This document shows, one piece after another, positions 1-12,920 of a stretch of 64,000 bases of DNA. Position 1 is the stretch's first letter. Each line of letters opens with the position of its first letter. The position numbers and the translations under genes are program-made. Source of the DNA: Oscarella lobularis. Taxonomy: Eukaryota > Porifera > Homoscleromorpha > Homosclerophorida > Oscarellidae. Under the pieces are notes generated by a model. It was not told the origin of the DNA and did no database searches. It saw only the letters and a program-made list of their open reading frames with translations. The stretch covers positions 558,001 to 622,000 of the forward strand of contig NC_089185.1 of the NCBI RefSeq assembly GCF_947507565.1, written 5' to 3'.

Positions 1-109
1 ACATCTCGCGACGCCTACGATGACGAATCCCGTCGCGATTCGGGCGCGAATCGACAACGATAGCCGAGACGAGGAAAGCGGCGAATAGGACTGCGACGAG
101 ACGAGCCAT
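1..109 (-). CDS. Secreted protein, N-terminal part only (runs off the left edge)
   Basis: The minus strand opens with an ATG followed by a clear signal peptide (MARLVAVLFAAFLVSAIVV) and then a polar, arginine-rich stretch with a dibasic/tetrabasic run (RHRRRE) that could be a processing site. A TATA box lies about 75 bases upstream, which supports this start. Only about 36 residues are in the window, so no family can be named. It lies on the same strand, with the same TATA-plus-signal-peptide arrangement, as the cystine-knot gene 1.2 kb away, so the two may be related secreted genes; that is inference. Confidence 0.6.
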   Translation of the reverse strand, partial: MARLVAVLFAAFLVSAIVVDSRPNRDGIRHRRRREM

Positions 110-183
110 TACGATAAAACAGAGAGTACTGTAGCGCGATTAGACACTCGAAACCGACTGGCGATTGATGAGTCCCACAGTTA

Positions 184-191
184 CTTTTATA
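184..191 (-). promoter_or_regulatory. TATA box of the partial secreted-protein gene
   Basis: The minus strand reads TATAAAAG. It lies 75 bases upstream of the start codon, leaving room for a short 5' UTR of about 45 bases. Confidence 0.55.
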
Positions 192-1325
192 CCCATGTGC
201 AATAAATAGCCCCATGAGGTCATTCTCAATGAAGGTCGGCTGCTATCGCTCGCACCCGCACGCGCCCGAATTAGAATTTCAAAGCGCGATCTGCTTGTCG
301 AGCACCGAAGCGACATCCGAGCCGCATAGCCACAATATTTTTGCACCACCACCCCACGCCTTTTTACGTCATGAAGGTGTTGGCTGCATCCCAAGAAAGT
401 TGTACGAATTCTACTTAGGGTTTGTCAATCGATATTTCTACACCTAGAAACCTCCCTGCCGACCGCAAATATTTACTTCGCGGCGTTTGACAGAGCCTCT
501 TGGCACTGGAGGTCTGCTAGGGACGATCCGGCTGGTGGGAGTCTCGCAGCGGGGAGTGTGCCACTCCTCCCGACTCTCCCCCGCCAAACCCCCCCAGATA
601 TAGTTGGTCGACACGAGACATGGCAGAGGACACGGAAAGTTCACAAGGAAAAACTCGTAGTTATGGAGCTCGACGTCATTTTCTGTTCTGTTTCAGAAAC
701 GCCCTTTGCTACCTGCCAAAAAATGCAGAACACCTTGTTTCACAGCTTCAATCCACCCACGACCGCAGAGATAAAATTGCCGATCCAATCTCGCAGACGT
801 GTACGCACAGCCGCGCCACGAGACGCCTCCAAGAAGGCGCGACCGTGCAGTCCATCGCTTGGCTTCCACTAATTCGATATGAACGTGGGAGAGAAGCCCC
901 AGCTTGCGAGGGTATGTTATTTATCGCAGGGGACACAAAGGACGATGGGACGACAGGGGCGGCTCTAATAGCCTTTATATCCAACTCAAGCTGCAATTCT
1001 GCTAAGCAATTGATTGAATGAGCAATACTATTTGCATAGATATGACACGTATGGAATGCAGCGGAGGATGCGGAGTGCGATAAGCAGAGCCGATTCCGCC
1101 CGGGCTAGTCCAGACAGGAAACTTGATTGCACAACGATCGTGACGGAGCATCCGGCGACAGCGCGTGATGTGAAGTGACGAGATGAAGCGTGATCGACTC
1201 AAACGGCATTTTTAGATCCTTGATGATGTAATCGGCTATTTAATAATAGCTAATATGGAAAATCAACTCAACATTGCTACGCAAATCGTCCAGCGCGCTA
1301 TTTGAAAACGCGATGCCCCGCGCGG
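192..1325. other. About 1.1 kb without a recognised gene
   Basis: No open frame here reads like a known protein on either strand. A TATA-like motif (minus strand, TATAAAG at about 973-979) could start a third minus-strand transcript; the first ATG after it opens only a 35-residue frame without a signal peptide. The stretch may hold the 5' exons or regulatory DNA of the flanking minus-strand genes. Confidence 0.4.
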
Positions 1326-1919
1326 TCACGCGCCGCACGGTTCGCAGTTGCACTCAGTCGCCGTTTGCACCATTACCGTCTTAGTAAACGGGCGATCCGA
1401 TTCGTCTCGACAGCTCAGCGAAACGTACTCATTTTTGACGGCGACAGCTTGACAGCATTTACAGTCGACCTGAAAATAGTCGCGCGTCGAATCCGGATGC
1501 CGTCGACGGACGGGGAGGACGGGCTTGGACGACGATTCGCACGCGCCGAAACACTTCTTCGTGGGGTACGGGAGAGGATCGCATTCGTCGCGCTGTATCA
1601 TGATGGGATGCGGTGAAAGTCTGCAGTGACTGCGCGGCCCCGGACGCGAAGCGTCGCGCGAATGACCGGGCGTCCGATCGTCCTCTCGGTCGGTCGACTT
1701 GACTTTGATCCGTACCGTTCGCGTCATCGCTCGCGCCGTCGTCGGTCGTTCGGATTTATCGGAGGGTACGATCGTCGGGTTTTCGCTGGCGCCGCCGCCG
1801 CTTGTGATAATCAGCGGCGGCCTGTCGTCGCCCGGGATCGTCTCGTAGCCGCTCGGAAGGGGGATTGCACCTTGCACGTCGATGACGACGAGGAGGAGCA
1901 GACATACGATTGCCTTCAT
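1326..1919 (-). CDS. Secreted protein with a C-terminal cystine-knot (CTCK) domain
   Basis: One exon, 197 residues. I chose the ATG that gives a strong signal peptide (MKAIVCLLLLVVIDVQG) and lies just downstream of a TATA box; an in-frame ATG 23 codons earlier would bury the signal peptide. After a basic, Ser/Pro-rich pro-region, the last 85 residues carry the CTCK cysteine pattern: CFGAC, then CKCCQ, then SLSC, and a terminal ECNCEPCG. This spacing is that of von Willebrand factor, mucin and bursicon/DAN-like knots, which dimerise through disulphides. As a small stand-alone CTCK protein it could be an extracellular ligand or antagonist, or a matrix or mucus component; the sequence does not decide. 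Confidence 0.75.
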   Translation of the reverse strand: MKAIVCLLLLVVIDVQGAIPLPSGYETIPGDDRPPLIITSGGGASENPTIVPSDKSERPTTARAMTRTVRIKVKSTDREDDRTPGHSRDASRPGPRSHCRLSPHPIMIQRDECDPLPYPTKKCFGACESSSKPVLPVRRRHPDSTRDYFQVDCKCCQAVAVKNEYVSLSCRDESDRPFTKTVMVQTATECNCEPCGA

Positions 1920-2005
1920 CTCAGAGAAAAAAAAGCGAAGAGACCCGCGACGTTGACTGGAGGCCAATTGGCTTCGCTTGCACGACAATGGTCTCGCGGA
2001 ACCCG

Positions 2006-2013
2006 CTTATATA
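2006..2013 (-). promoter_or_regulatory. TATA box of the cystine-knot gene
   Basis: The minus strand reads TATATAAG in a GC-rich setting, about 90 bases upstream of the chosen ATG. A start about 30 bases downstream of the box would leave a 5' UTR of roughly 60 bases. Confidence 0.6.
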
Positions 2014-2042
2014 GAGCGGCATCTATTGCGGTTTATTTTTGA

Positions 2043-2941
2043 CGGGTGGGCGGGCAATTTGGACAGCGCGCACGTCATTTCGCGCGCTTACACTGTGTCG
2101 TCGATCATCACAAGTGCCCAAATTCATGAATAATGGACGCACCCCCATCACGAACACGAATCAGTGATGGGCCTTCTGTTGTTTGCATGGGATCGATTCC
2201 CCCACGCAATGTCGTCGAGGGATACTTCTAAGAAAAATCTCCCCTACCGGTTTCCTTCCGCGAGGCAATGGACACTTGCACGCAATCCGCCTATTTGTTT
2301 ATTTATTTATTTTTTCTTGATTTACGAGTGGCGCCTGGGAATAGGCGAAGAAATAGAAATTCGGCGTCCTATTCTCTCACGCGAGACGGCAATGAATTAA
2401 ATTTGCTTCGCTCTTACGCTATGACAAAAAGGGACCCCTTCTCCCCAGTAGTGGCTAACTGACAGCGCTACAGGAGCGCAGTCCACTCAAACTGCTGCGC
2501 AAAAAAAGGTGGCTTCTAAGAGAGATCAAAGCGCTCGCTCTCTCATTGCTACAGGGCTTCGTTGTTTATTCCATCTTCCCTCGGGGGTAAGGTCAGCGCC
2601 GCGGAAAAGGTAAGCGAGCCTTCCTAATTAGTGCCTGTTCGACGGTCTACATATGCAACGAATGCACGACACGGAATTCGCGGGGTGCCCTAAACATTTC
2701 CCGAAACGTGCATGACCTCGGAAGGACTTCAACGGGCGATTGCGTCACGAGAGAATTCGATTGTACGTTTAGAGACTAGTCAGAGTGCTCCCTGACCGTT
2801 ACCCGGCTCACCTACTCGAGGAAAACCTTCGCCAACCGCCGATTTGGTCCCAGGAAACACGTCAAGGAGAAGGAGACTAACGAGACTTGGAGTCGTAGCG
2901 CGCGCGCAAGAATGGTAAATTTATCGATGTTCGTCGTCTGA
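2043..2941. other. About 0.9 kb without a recognised gene
   Basis: No frame on either strand resembles a protein family and I see no tRNA, snRNA or repeat signature. It lies between the 3' end of SNRPE and the TATA box of the cystine-knot gene, so it can hold the SNRPE 3' UTR and upstream control DNA. Confidence 0.4.
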
Positions 2942-3398
2942 CTACTGTACCGACATAATCAACGTTATGTTATCCCCTTTGAGTAGAGTGCGGCCTAGTG
3001 TCTTTCGATTCTTGCTCTTTACGTTCAGTTCTTCGGCGTTTTCCAACACTAAGTTCATGTACTCGTCGAAGCCCTAGAGACGATCGTAGCAGGTCTAGGC
3101 GAGTGTGTTAAGAATTGCGCGTTACCGTGATGACGCCTTCCAAGCGAAGTTTCGTTTGTCCGTAGAGCCAAATTTGAACTCGCGTTTTCTGGCAAAAACA
3201 CCATCGCATTCAGGAAAAATTCTAAGGCAAATGCTTACATTCTGAAGGTATTTGAAGATGAGGTTCTGCAATGTACGCTAGGAGTCAAGAAAAGTAACGA
3301 AGAACGAGCACACCCCCAAAAAGGAGCCCCGCAAAAATCGAATAGGATACAATAGGTTGAACCATGACTTTCTGAATCTTATGTCCTCGATACGACAT
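2942..3398 (-). CDS. SNRPE: Small nuclear ribonucleoprotein E (Sm-E)
   Basis: Four small exons: 3351-3398, 3239-3265, 3126-3188 and 2942-3073. All introns have GT-AG ends and the joins give an 89-residue protein, against 92 in human. It follows human SmE nearly throughout: [16 protein letters not shown], then the Sm1 motif ([25 protein letters not shown]) and the Sm2 motif ([13 protein letters not shown]). SmE is one of seven Sm proteins that form the ring on U1, U2, U4 and U5 snRNAs in the spliceosome. The longest single reading frame is only 44 codons, so simple ORF finding misses this gene. Confidence 0.95.
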
Positions 3399-3604
3399 CT
3401 TGGCGTCAGAAAAAGGGTCGTAACGAAACAAAAAAGCGCACGTTTACGTAAACTATGTCGTTGGAATCAAACGACTCAGAACCCCGGAAGCATGCATAAA
3501 TCCATAAATCCAATTACTATGGGACAGTTGCCACTCAATGCTCCGTCACTGAATAATTCAGTGGGCGCATGACTATACGATACGATCAGCCAACGTCAGT
3601 CCAA

Positions 3605-5665
3605 TTAGTCGCAATCATCAAACTGTCCATCTAATGAATCGTTATCAGGAGCCTGAGGCATCTCCGAAGCTTCTGTCTTTATGGATATTGATGGCTGCAG
3701 GGAAGCATTGAAAAAAAATTCATTGTCCTCAGTGAAGGCAGCCTTTATGGACTCCTTTTGGTCTTTGTGGAGTCTAATTGCCAGCTCGGCTCTTTGTTCT
3801 CGTGTAAGACGGCGCACAGGACGAGATAAATAATTCTGATCCAAAGTAGCAACGGAGACGGTAAAAGGTGAACGGTGCTCGACCTCCTTATCCCAATCCT
3901 CGCCGGACTCAAAGACAACGCCAACGCCAGAGTCTGATTCCTCGTCTCTTCCGCAGTCCTGAGAGCCTTGAACGTCCTTTTCTTCCGCCAAAAGAGAGTC
4001 ATCAAACTGGGTAGCGCGCGAAAGACACGTTTCGAATATTCGACTTTCTTGTCCAGGTTCAATTTGATGAGATTTCCACAGAGATTGACTCATAGCCAAA
4101 GCGCGAGTCAAAATCTCCGTCTGCGTTTTTAACTCCGCCGCTTCTTCTTCGGACGTTGCCCTTTCGCTGTCGTAGGTCACATCTATAGCCATTGGCTTCT
4201 GCTCGGGCAAGCTGCGACCTCGCCATCCGTGCGTCGCTGGCAGAGATGCATAACGTCTCGTGCACACGAGCGACGGAACGTCTTTGATGTTGCAACCAAA
4301 GGAATTTCCGTCGAGATCCAATTTCGTCAATTTTGTCATCTTTGCGAGAAACAGAGGAATGCGAAGGAGCCGATTGCCAAACAAGTCCAAGGACTTCAAC
4401 CCGACTAATTGGGCAAACGATTCTGGTAAATCAGTTAGACTGTTGTTGTCCAGGTACAGGTCCCTGAGCTCGCTCAATCTTCCAAAATCACTGGGCAACA
4501 TACTCAATTTGTTCTGCGAGAGACGACAAGAAACTAGGCCGGCGAGATCACAAAACGAATCCGGCAAAGCGGCCAATGTATTCTGAGCCAAGTCAACATA
4601 CGTGAGCAATTGCAACGATGCGCCAAATGACTTGGGCAGTTCCACGATTCGATTCTCGTCTGCCTGCAAGTGCTTTAGTTTGCTCAAATGGCCAAAGCCG
4701 TCGGGAAAGACTCTCAGCCAATTGCCGTTCTGAAAAGCTCGCCTCTCTAGCTCTGGTATGGTGCTACCGAGTCGAAGATCCTCAAGGGATTCCAAGAGAG
4801 CGAACGTGTCAGGTAGAACGGTTAGCTGATTTCCTGCCAAGTTGAAATACTTGAGACGATTGAGATTTTCTCCAAAGCGTGACGGCAACGCATCGCCCAG
4901 TAAACGATTGTCGCTCAAATCCAGCTCCTCGATCCGCGGCATGCAGCCAATCCACGCGGGAACGTGCCCCAAACAATTCACGCCGAAAAATCCGCACCGC
5001 AGCCGACAGCACGACGCAAACGCGTCGGGAAGCGACTCGATGCGATTCGATCCGACGTCAAGCATTTCCAAATTCGATAGAAATCGAAACGAGTCGGGAA
5101 GAGCAACGAGACAATTATTGGATACGTTCAGAACGCGAAGCGCCTTCAACGCGCCCAAGTCGTCGGGCAAACGCGCGAGCCGATTGTCGCCGGCCTCGAG
5201 CACGTGCAGCGCCGTCGCCGACGAGAGCGAATCCGGAAGTAGAGTCAATCGATTCTCGTCCACGTGCAGCTCCACGAGATCGGGCGTGCGCGCACCGAGT
5301 CCCTCCGGAAGAGCGGCGAGTCGGTTTCCGCGGGCGCGCAGCACGCGCAGTCGACGCAAATCGGACGCGCCGTCGGGGAGGCGCGTCAATTCGTTGTCGT
5401 CGACGTTGAGCGTTTCGAGCGTCGATTCGAGACGTACGAGCGACTCCGGCAGCGTCGTCAGTTCGTTTCCAGACACGTCGACAATGCGCAGGAAAGGAAA
5501 TGCGATCGGAAGGTCGTCTGGCAGGGAGACGAGCGAGTTGAAGTTGGCCAAGAGCTCGGTGACGTTTGGGCTCGGAGAGAGCCGTGGAAAGGAATCCAAG
5601 CCTTTGTTCGATAGGTCGAATGTCGAGCCGTTCGGCTTGGAGCTTTGCGAGTCGTCGCAGCTCAT
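3605..5665 (-). CDS. Leucine-rich-repeat protein, SHOC2-like repeats, acidic C-terminal tail
   Basis: One exon of 686 residues. The ATG at 5665 (MSCDDSQSS) is taken; an in-frame ATG 25 codons upstream lies against the end of the neighbouring gene. About 16 leucine-rich repeats of 23-24 residues (pattern LxxLPDSFxxLxxLxxLxLxxN) fill residues 30 to about 430. The last 250 residues are charged, Ser/Glu-rich and probably disordered. There is no signal peptide or membrane span, so it should be an intracellular scaffold of the SHOC2/LRRC class. The lack of introns in a 2 kb coding region contrasts with its neighbours. I cannot name an ortholog. Confidence 0.8.
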   Translation of the reverse strand: MSCDDSQSSKPNGSTFDLSNKGLDSFPRLSPSPNVTELLANFNSLVSLPDDLPIAFPFLRIVDVSGNELTTLPESLVRLESTLETLNVDDNELTRLPDGASDLRRLRVLRARGNRLAALPEGLGARTPDLVELHVDENRLTLLPDSLSSATALHVLEAGDNRLARLPDDLGALKALRVLNVSNNCLVALPDSFRFLSNLEMLDVGSNRIESLPDAFASCCRLRCGFFGVNCLGHVPAWIGCMPRIEELDLSDNRLLGDALPSRFGENLNRLKYFNLAGNQLTVLPDTFALLESLEDLRLGSTIPELERRAFQNGNWLRVFPDGFGHLSKLKHLQADENRIVELPKSFGASLQLLTYVDLAQNTLAALPDSFCDLAGLVSCRLSQNKLSMLPSDFGRLSELRDLYLDNNSLTDLPESFAQLVGLKSLDLFGNRLLRIPLFLAKMTKLTKLDLDGNSFGCNIKDVPSLVCTRRYASLPATHGWRGRSLPEQKPMAIDVTYDSERATSEEEAAELKTQTEILTRALAMSQSLWKSHQIEPGQESRIFETCLSRATQFDDSLLAEEKDVQGSQDCGRDEESDSGVGVVFESGEDWDKEVEHRSPFTVSVATLDQNYLSRPVRRLTREQRAELAIRLHKDQKESIKAAFTEDNEFFFNASLQPSISIKTEASEMPQAPDNDSLDGQFDDCD

Positions 5666-5757
5666 TGTTCTCCCAGAAACGTGCTGCACCTGAAGAGCAC
5701 GCACGCTAAAGGAGAGTTGGATAAAAAAAATATGTTGCAAAAATAAAAATTGAGTTT

Positions 5758-8700
5758 TCAGTTCGTCATTAGTAGCTCTTGAGATGGACTGGCGGAAGGC
5801 CTGTCAGCCATCTGGTTTATCGTCCGATACGTTTCCCCTGGAACAAATTCCAAGGATTTGTACTTTTTTTGTCGAGTAGAACAGGGCGCATCATACGTGG
5901 TTGACCTCAATTTCCCTTTGACTGCATTAATTAAAGAAAGATTTCATTTATTGCATCTCGTATATTTTATTTGCTCACCAATTTTTTCTCCCAAGTCCCA
6001 CAGCTCTTCAGATCCATATCTGACGTCTTTAGCAGGAGACACTCGGTCTCTTTCAACTTTTCGTGTAAAAAGCAACGGCTCGTCAAGCGAACTACGTTTA
6101 GCTCGTCGTCGATCAGCACCTGCATAAACAAATGATCACTAATTTATAAAATACTAATGTACTGCCTAAACCTGTTCGTCTCTGGTTCACCAACTCGGCT
6201 TTCCTGGGCGGTATTATTTTCATTCGACTACTTCTCTCCTGTGATTGTCTCAGACTACCTAAAGAAAAATTCAAAATAATAATCGTACTACGACCAGAAA
6301 GGCAAAGACTCGCTTCTTGTGCTTGGTAAGATCTCCGGCAATTTCTGACTAAACGAGTCGTACACGTAGGGATTTCTCATTGGTCTCTCTAAATGACATG
6401 TTAGCCTAACATCCCGTTCCGCTACTGTACAAACTTCTACCAGGAAATATGAACGAAGCCGGGGATATCAGTTCTTCTTGTTTTTTCTTCAGCAAGTGAA
6501 TCTTATTTTGAAGTTGCTTGGATTTTTCCCACGCCTGGTGACGCCCGACTCGTGCTTCAGACCGTTTCTTTTCCACGGCAATGACAGTGTCTCGTTTTAA
6601 TCGAGTCCTGTACATGAACATATGAAAGAAAGCAGAGGAAGAAAAAAGAGCGTTTACGTACGTGTCCCAATGCATCAGTTCGTCCTGAGCGCCTTTCTGT
6701 TTCTGGATGCTTTTTGACTCCAACCACTGAGAGACCGTGGGTCTTTTATGCCCACCGACCCCGGCCAACGCTTCGCCCATTTTATCGTTTTCATTGATCG
6801 AACTCTCAGCAGTCACGTCAATACTGCAACTAACCGTCTAGCCGGAAATTTCAAGACTGATTCTCACCCAAAACGAGAATTACCTTTGACTTCTGCAAAA
6901 CTTTTGCTAATCGTTCCTCGCATTTCTGAAGGCCTTTCATCGTCGCTGCCGACTCTCTCTCCTGCAAACGATCATCGATACGGTGAAAAAGAGGATCGAA
7001 ACGGCGTCCTACCTCGCTCAGAGCCGATATTCGTGCTTTCTCGTTGCACTCTTGCTCCATTCTCGCTCGTTCCACGGCACGCTTCATTTTCAGCTGCAAA
7101 GCGTGAGCCTTGGCCAACTCCTTCATAGCACGTACCGCAGCACTCGTCGGCCTTTCTCTCTGAGCTCTCAGTTTTGCTAGCAGTTCTGCCTCTTGCGCTG
7201 AAAGGTACGCTTCTCTCTTCTTCCGCAACATCTCCCTTTCTTCTTTTTCCTTCAACGCAGCAGCACGAGCGTTTTCTTCCCTTGTGACGGCCGGTTCCAT
7301 TTTATGCACGACCGTGTCAATGAGCGAAGTCAGGCTTTTTTCGCTGACCGGATACAAAGACGAAGAAGAGAGCGACGTCAAAGACGGACTAGGCAATTTA
7401 TCGGCGACGACATTCTCTTCTTTTGTGACCGATTCGGGTACAGGGTATACGACTATAGGACGGTGATACTGTTTTGGCTCCGGCTCCGGCTCCGGCTTCA
7501 CTACCTTGTCGGTTTTTGAAGTTTCTTTTTCAGGCTCTACCACTCTTTGTTCGTTCTTTGTCCGCTCTGAACTCACATCTTCTGCTGCTTTTGGCTTCTC
7601 CAACTGCTCTTCTGGTTCTTTTTCTTCAACGTTTGCGCTTGGCTGCTCTGCTTCAATCTTAGTAGTCCCACGATCATTTTCAGCGCTGCCGACAGGAGAA
7701 GGCAATTCCGACTTCTCAGATTCGAGACCGGGAACAAACGACTCTTGGGTACCGCTGCTCTCTTCCTTTTCTTTGATTTCGACTGCTTCATTTCTTTCTA
7801 ATGCTTGTACCTCGACTGCTGGAGCTAAAGACGTTTCAATGCCAGGACTGGTGAGAGCATCGTCACGCTCATTCTTCAGTGTATTTGCCTCCTCTCCTTT
7901 ATCTTCATCCTCCTTTGCTTCGTCGTTGATTGGAATCAGTGAAGGAATGTCTTCATCCTGACTTTCTAAAATAGTTATAGAGTCAAGGCCTTTATACGGT
8001 AAGCGGCATAATTTTCATACCCTTATCACTGACTGCCGTTTCGTCACTAACCAGCAGCCCAGCCTCTTTTTCCTCGTCCACCAAAGGAATCGCTTGTGGG
8101 ATAACTTCATTGACTTGCCTTCCAACTTCCCGTCTCATTGCCAAACCCACGGCAATGCACCCCAAGCCCGCAGCTGTGCCACACGCATACACAGCAGACG
8201 AAATTCGCGTCTTCCCTTTGTCTTTCCTAGTCGACAACGAAAATCTTCTCGCAGAAGTCGGAGGAGAAGGCTCGAAGGAAGACTCGAAATTCCATCGTCG
8301 TTGTTTCTTGGGAGACACGTCCTCCTTCGGCAAAGGTTTTTCCGGACTGTCTGTTTTCCTTTCTTCTTCCTCTTCTTCTTCCAAATCAGACTCCTGTGGA
8401 CGATCGTAGGTCTCCTCTATGATGATCATCGGAGGTTTGCTACTACTGCTCGTTTGGCGTTTGAGTACGTCGTCGTCAATCTTTTTTTCGTCTGCTGTCT
8501 CAGGACCAGTTTGAGTTAGCTCATGAGTAGAGACCACGACGACTTCGTCAGTGTTGGTGACTTCTGGTTCAGGTTCTTCAGGTTCGTGAGGGTGATCAAT
8601 TACCTTTTCAGGTTCTTCATCATTAGTTGCATCTTTCTGACTTTCTCTTTCCTCGTCCTTATCGTTATCTACCAGTACTGTTTCTTCAACAGTGGCTACA

Positions 8701-11596
8701 GGAGGCTCAGGCGATTCTGTACTATCTGCTCTTTCAGTTGGGGCTGGCTCGGTGATTTTTACCTCCGCAGTTGTCATCGACTGCTGCTCAGTTAAAATTT
8801 CGTTTTTCCTCTTGTCTCGCTCCTCTTCCAAAGTGCCCTCCAACTTCCTTTGTTCAACTTCGTTCTCAACGCATTCGCTAGTGGACGGTCTTTCAACTGC
8901 CTCTTCTTTCTGAGCGTTTTCATTCTCGGGTGGAGATGGATCTTTGACTGCTTCATCTACTTCATCAATGGTTTCTTTTCTACCATCAATGTCCTTCTCT
9001 TTCGTTTCTATCACGTCGCCTTTTTTTATTTCTTCAGGAATTACTTCGGGTTTCTCTTCCTCCGTTACCACAGCTGCGGCATCTGGCTCTTCCTCTTTGA
9101 CAGCAAGAGTTTTCCTTCCGAGTTTCAGCTTTTCTTTGAGGTACTGTTTTCGTTTAATTTGGCCCCTCTTCCCTCCAGCTGCTTTCAACACACTAACGGC
9201 GTCAAAAGCGCGGCATTCTTCAGCATAATCCAAAGAAGTCAAAGAATCGTCCTAAAAATTAAACATATAACTTTTTATATTGCACAACGCTTTTCTCACA
9301 TCTGGCGTCACGACAACTGCGTTGACATCTGCTCCAGCGGAAAGTAGAGCACGACACACGTCAGCAAAATTTCCCGCAGCCGCAAAGTGCAATGGAGTCA
9401 CTCCATCACTGTCGCGAGGATCGGAACTGCAGCCGACAATCAGCAGAAAATCCACGCAGTCTACAGAGATTCCATATTCAAATATTGACATATTAATTAA
9501 AAAGAAGGTACCTATGTGACCATTTCCAGCCGCTTCGTGCAGTGGAACGGCCTCGTTGCTATTTTTCAAATCCAAACGTCCCATGTGAGATTGAATTATC
9601 TGCAAACAATTCAAATGTCCAAAAGAGGAAGCGACGTGAGCAACGCTAAAGCAGAAACGAAACGAATAGATTACATCTCAGCAAGCGTGATCTCGTACCT
9701 CATTTGATCCTGATCAAGGAGATCCGGATTGGCTTTAGCTTGAAGAAGAAACTCGACCAGATCGACAAAATTGTGCGATACGGCATAAAACAAGGGACTC
9801 CGTTGTGCTTCGTCGCAGGCGTTCACGTCGGCAAGGAGATCACTGACAAGAGTAACACATAGCTCAAACTGGCCAGCATTGACAGCAGTGTGAAGAGCTA
9901 CACACGAGAGAAGAGCTGTAAGTTTACAAACAGCGCATAATCTCACCTACCTGTCATGCCTATTGCGTCCTTGGCATTCACGTCGGCGTTAAAGCTTACG
10001 AGTACCCTGCAGGCCTCCATGGTGCCTAGACACACTTTTCGTCCGCCAATATTGCGATGCTATGGCTGCGTTTTTACCTGCCGTATTTGCTGCCCACATG
10101 AGAGGCGTTCTTCCTTCCGGATCTCGGACATCGGGATCAGCACCTTTTTCTAATAAAATCGTAAGGCATTCTAGTGCTCGAGTGGAAATGTCGTCGTTTT
10201 CTCCGCCGCAAAGCTGAGCTGTGTAGTGCAAAGGATACGCTCCATTTACATCGGGAGTTGACAGATTGGCGCCGCCCTCAGACAAGCAATAAACAATATC
10301 GACGTGGCAACCAACTAACAGAAGATTTTCATTCCCTCTTTCTTTTTTAGACAACTCTTACCTGTAGCCCAATGCAGTGCGGTGCGTTTGTCATTTTCAA
10401 CGACGTCCAAATTCGCGCCCGGTATGCTGACCATTGCCTCTGCCGCCACGCCGTTTCCCGTCATAGCGGCATGATGAAGAGGTGATTGGCCCACGTTGTC
10501 AACCTCGTTGACTAGCGAAGGACAGTACTTGGATATGGTTTGAATGCATTTCGGATCCGAGTTATCCTTGCACCAATGGAGACAATTTCGCCCGTCCAAA
10601 TCCACCACAGAAGCACTGACCTAAAGTAATATATAGACACAAATAGCCTTATAGGCTATCCTCGTCTAATCAAATTTACCATACCTTTTTCTTCAACATT
10701 TTTTTGACGTGCGCCTCGTTTCCAGCACCACACGCATACATCAGCGGCGTGACGCCAAGTCGATCACCGGCTTCCATCACCTTGACGCCACACGCCTTCA
10801 CGAGAGTCCCCACGCACTCAGCTGACTTTCCTACGGCAGCAACGTGCGCCGCCGTCTTTCCATCGACATCAACAACGGAAACAGCGTCCAATGACGACTT
10901 GAGCAAAACGGCGAGAACGTCAGGCCGTTCAAAATAGGCGGCCCAGTGAAACGCTGTCCATCCGCTCGCATCGCCGTCCGTCGCCGTCGCGCTCGGATCA
11001 AAACCGGCCGACAGCAGAATCCGACACGCGTCGACGCTGTCGCCTTCAATAGCGCGCGCGATCGGACTCAATCCCTCGCCGTCCGGAAGTCGCAGGAAGT
11101 CGACGTGCAAACTTCCGGCGAGAACCTCGAGACAAGCCACGCCTCCGCCGTCGACGGCACTAGAAACGGCCAAGTGAACGGGATTCTGGCCGCGATAGTC
11201 GAGCGTCGTCGGATCGGCGCCGTTTGCGACGAGAAGCGCAACGGTGTCGGCTCGTTCCGAAGCGACGGCCCAGTGTAGTGCCGTGCGTCCGTCCGTTGCG
11301 TCGGCGTGGTCGAGCGTCGCGCCGCGCGCGATCAGGAACTCGATGCACTGCGCGTGTTTGCCGACGGTTTCCGCGCTGCCGACGACGGCGTGCATGAGCG
11401 GCGATAGGCCGCCTTCGTCGACGAAATTCACGTCGAAGTGCGACGGCGTCGAATCGATGCTTTGGAGCGTTTCGAGGTCGCCCAGGCGGGACGCTTGGAG
11501 CACGCTGTATTGGAGCTGCACGTCGTCGTTCATTTTGGGGGCGAAACGCGGCTCTGCGCGCGGAGGAGGAGGAGGAGGAGGCGGAACACTTGACAA
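5758..11596 (-). CDS. Very long ankyrin-repeat protein with a charged coiled-coil tail (inversin-like layout)
   Basis: About a dozen exons joined by short GT-AG introns; some joins are approximate. The N-terminus has a run of eight prolines, then roughly 13-14 ankyrin repeats (for example GRTALHWAVASERADTVALL, GRTPLMWAAN, DGVTPLHFAAAGNFADV) up to about 9020. The repeats end in a TSLDYAEE segment, then a Lys/Glu-rich low-complexity region (8000-9200), a second acidic region (6850-7960) with a coiled coil, and a last tail of four small exons ending at the TGA at 5758-5760. Inversin and ANKRD55 share the layout of ankyrin repeats followed by a long basic tail, but I see no clear IQ motif and do not assign orthology. 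It ends 93 bases upstream of the LRR gene start. Confidence 0.75.
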
Positions 11597-11693
11597 CGCA
11601 ACAAAAACGATACGGGATTTCGTTCTTCGTTCTATCGATTAATCAACACACGTGATCCGATTACCATGCAGGAGATTGTTTACTGGGACCTAA

Positions 11694-12851
<1,158 letters not shown>

Positions 12852-12920
12852 CGATAGCATTGTTGCTTTGCCGGGATACCGTACCGTACAGACCCGTACA
12901 CAAAATACTAGTTATTTTAA

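Noticed and set aside
748-996. Minus-strand frame after the TATA-like motif near 973 as a third secreted gene
   Set aside because: The first ATG after the motif opens a 35-residue frame without a signal peptide or cysteine pattern.
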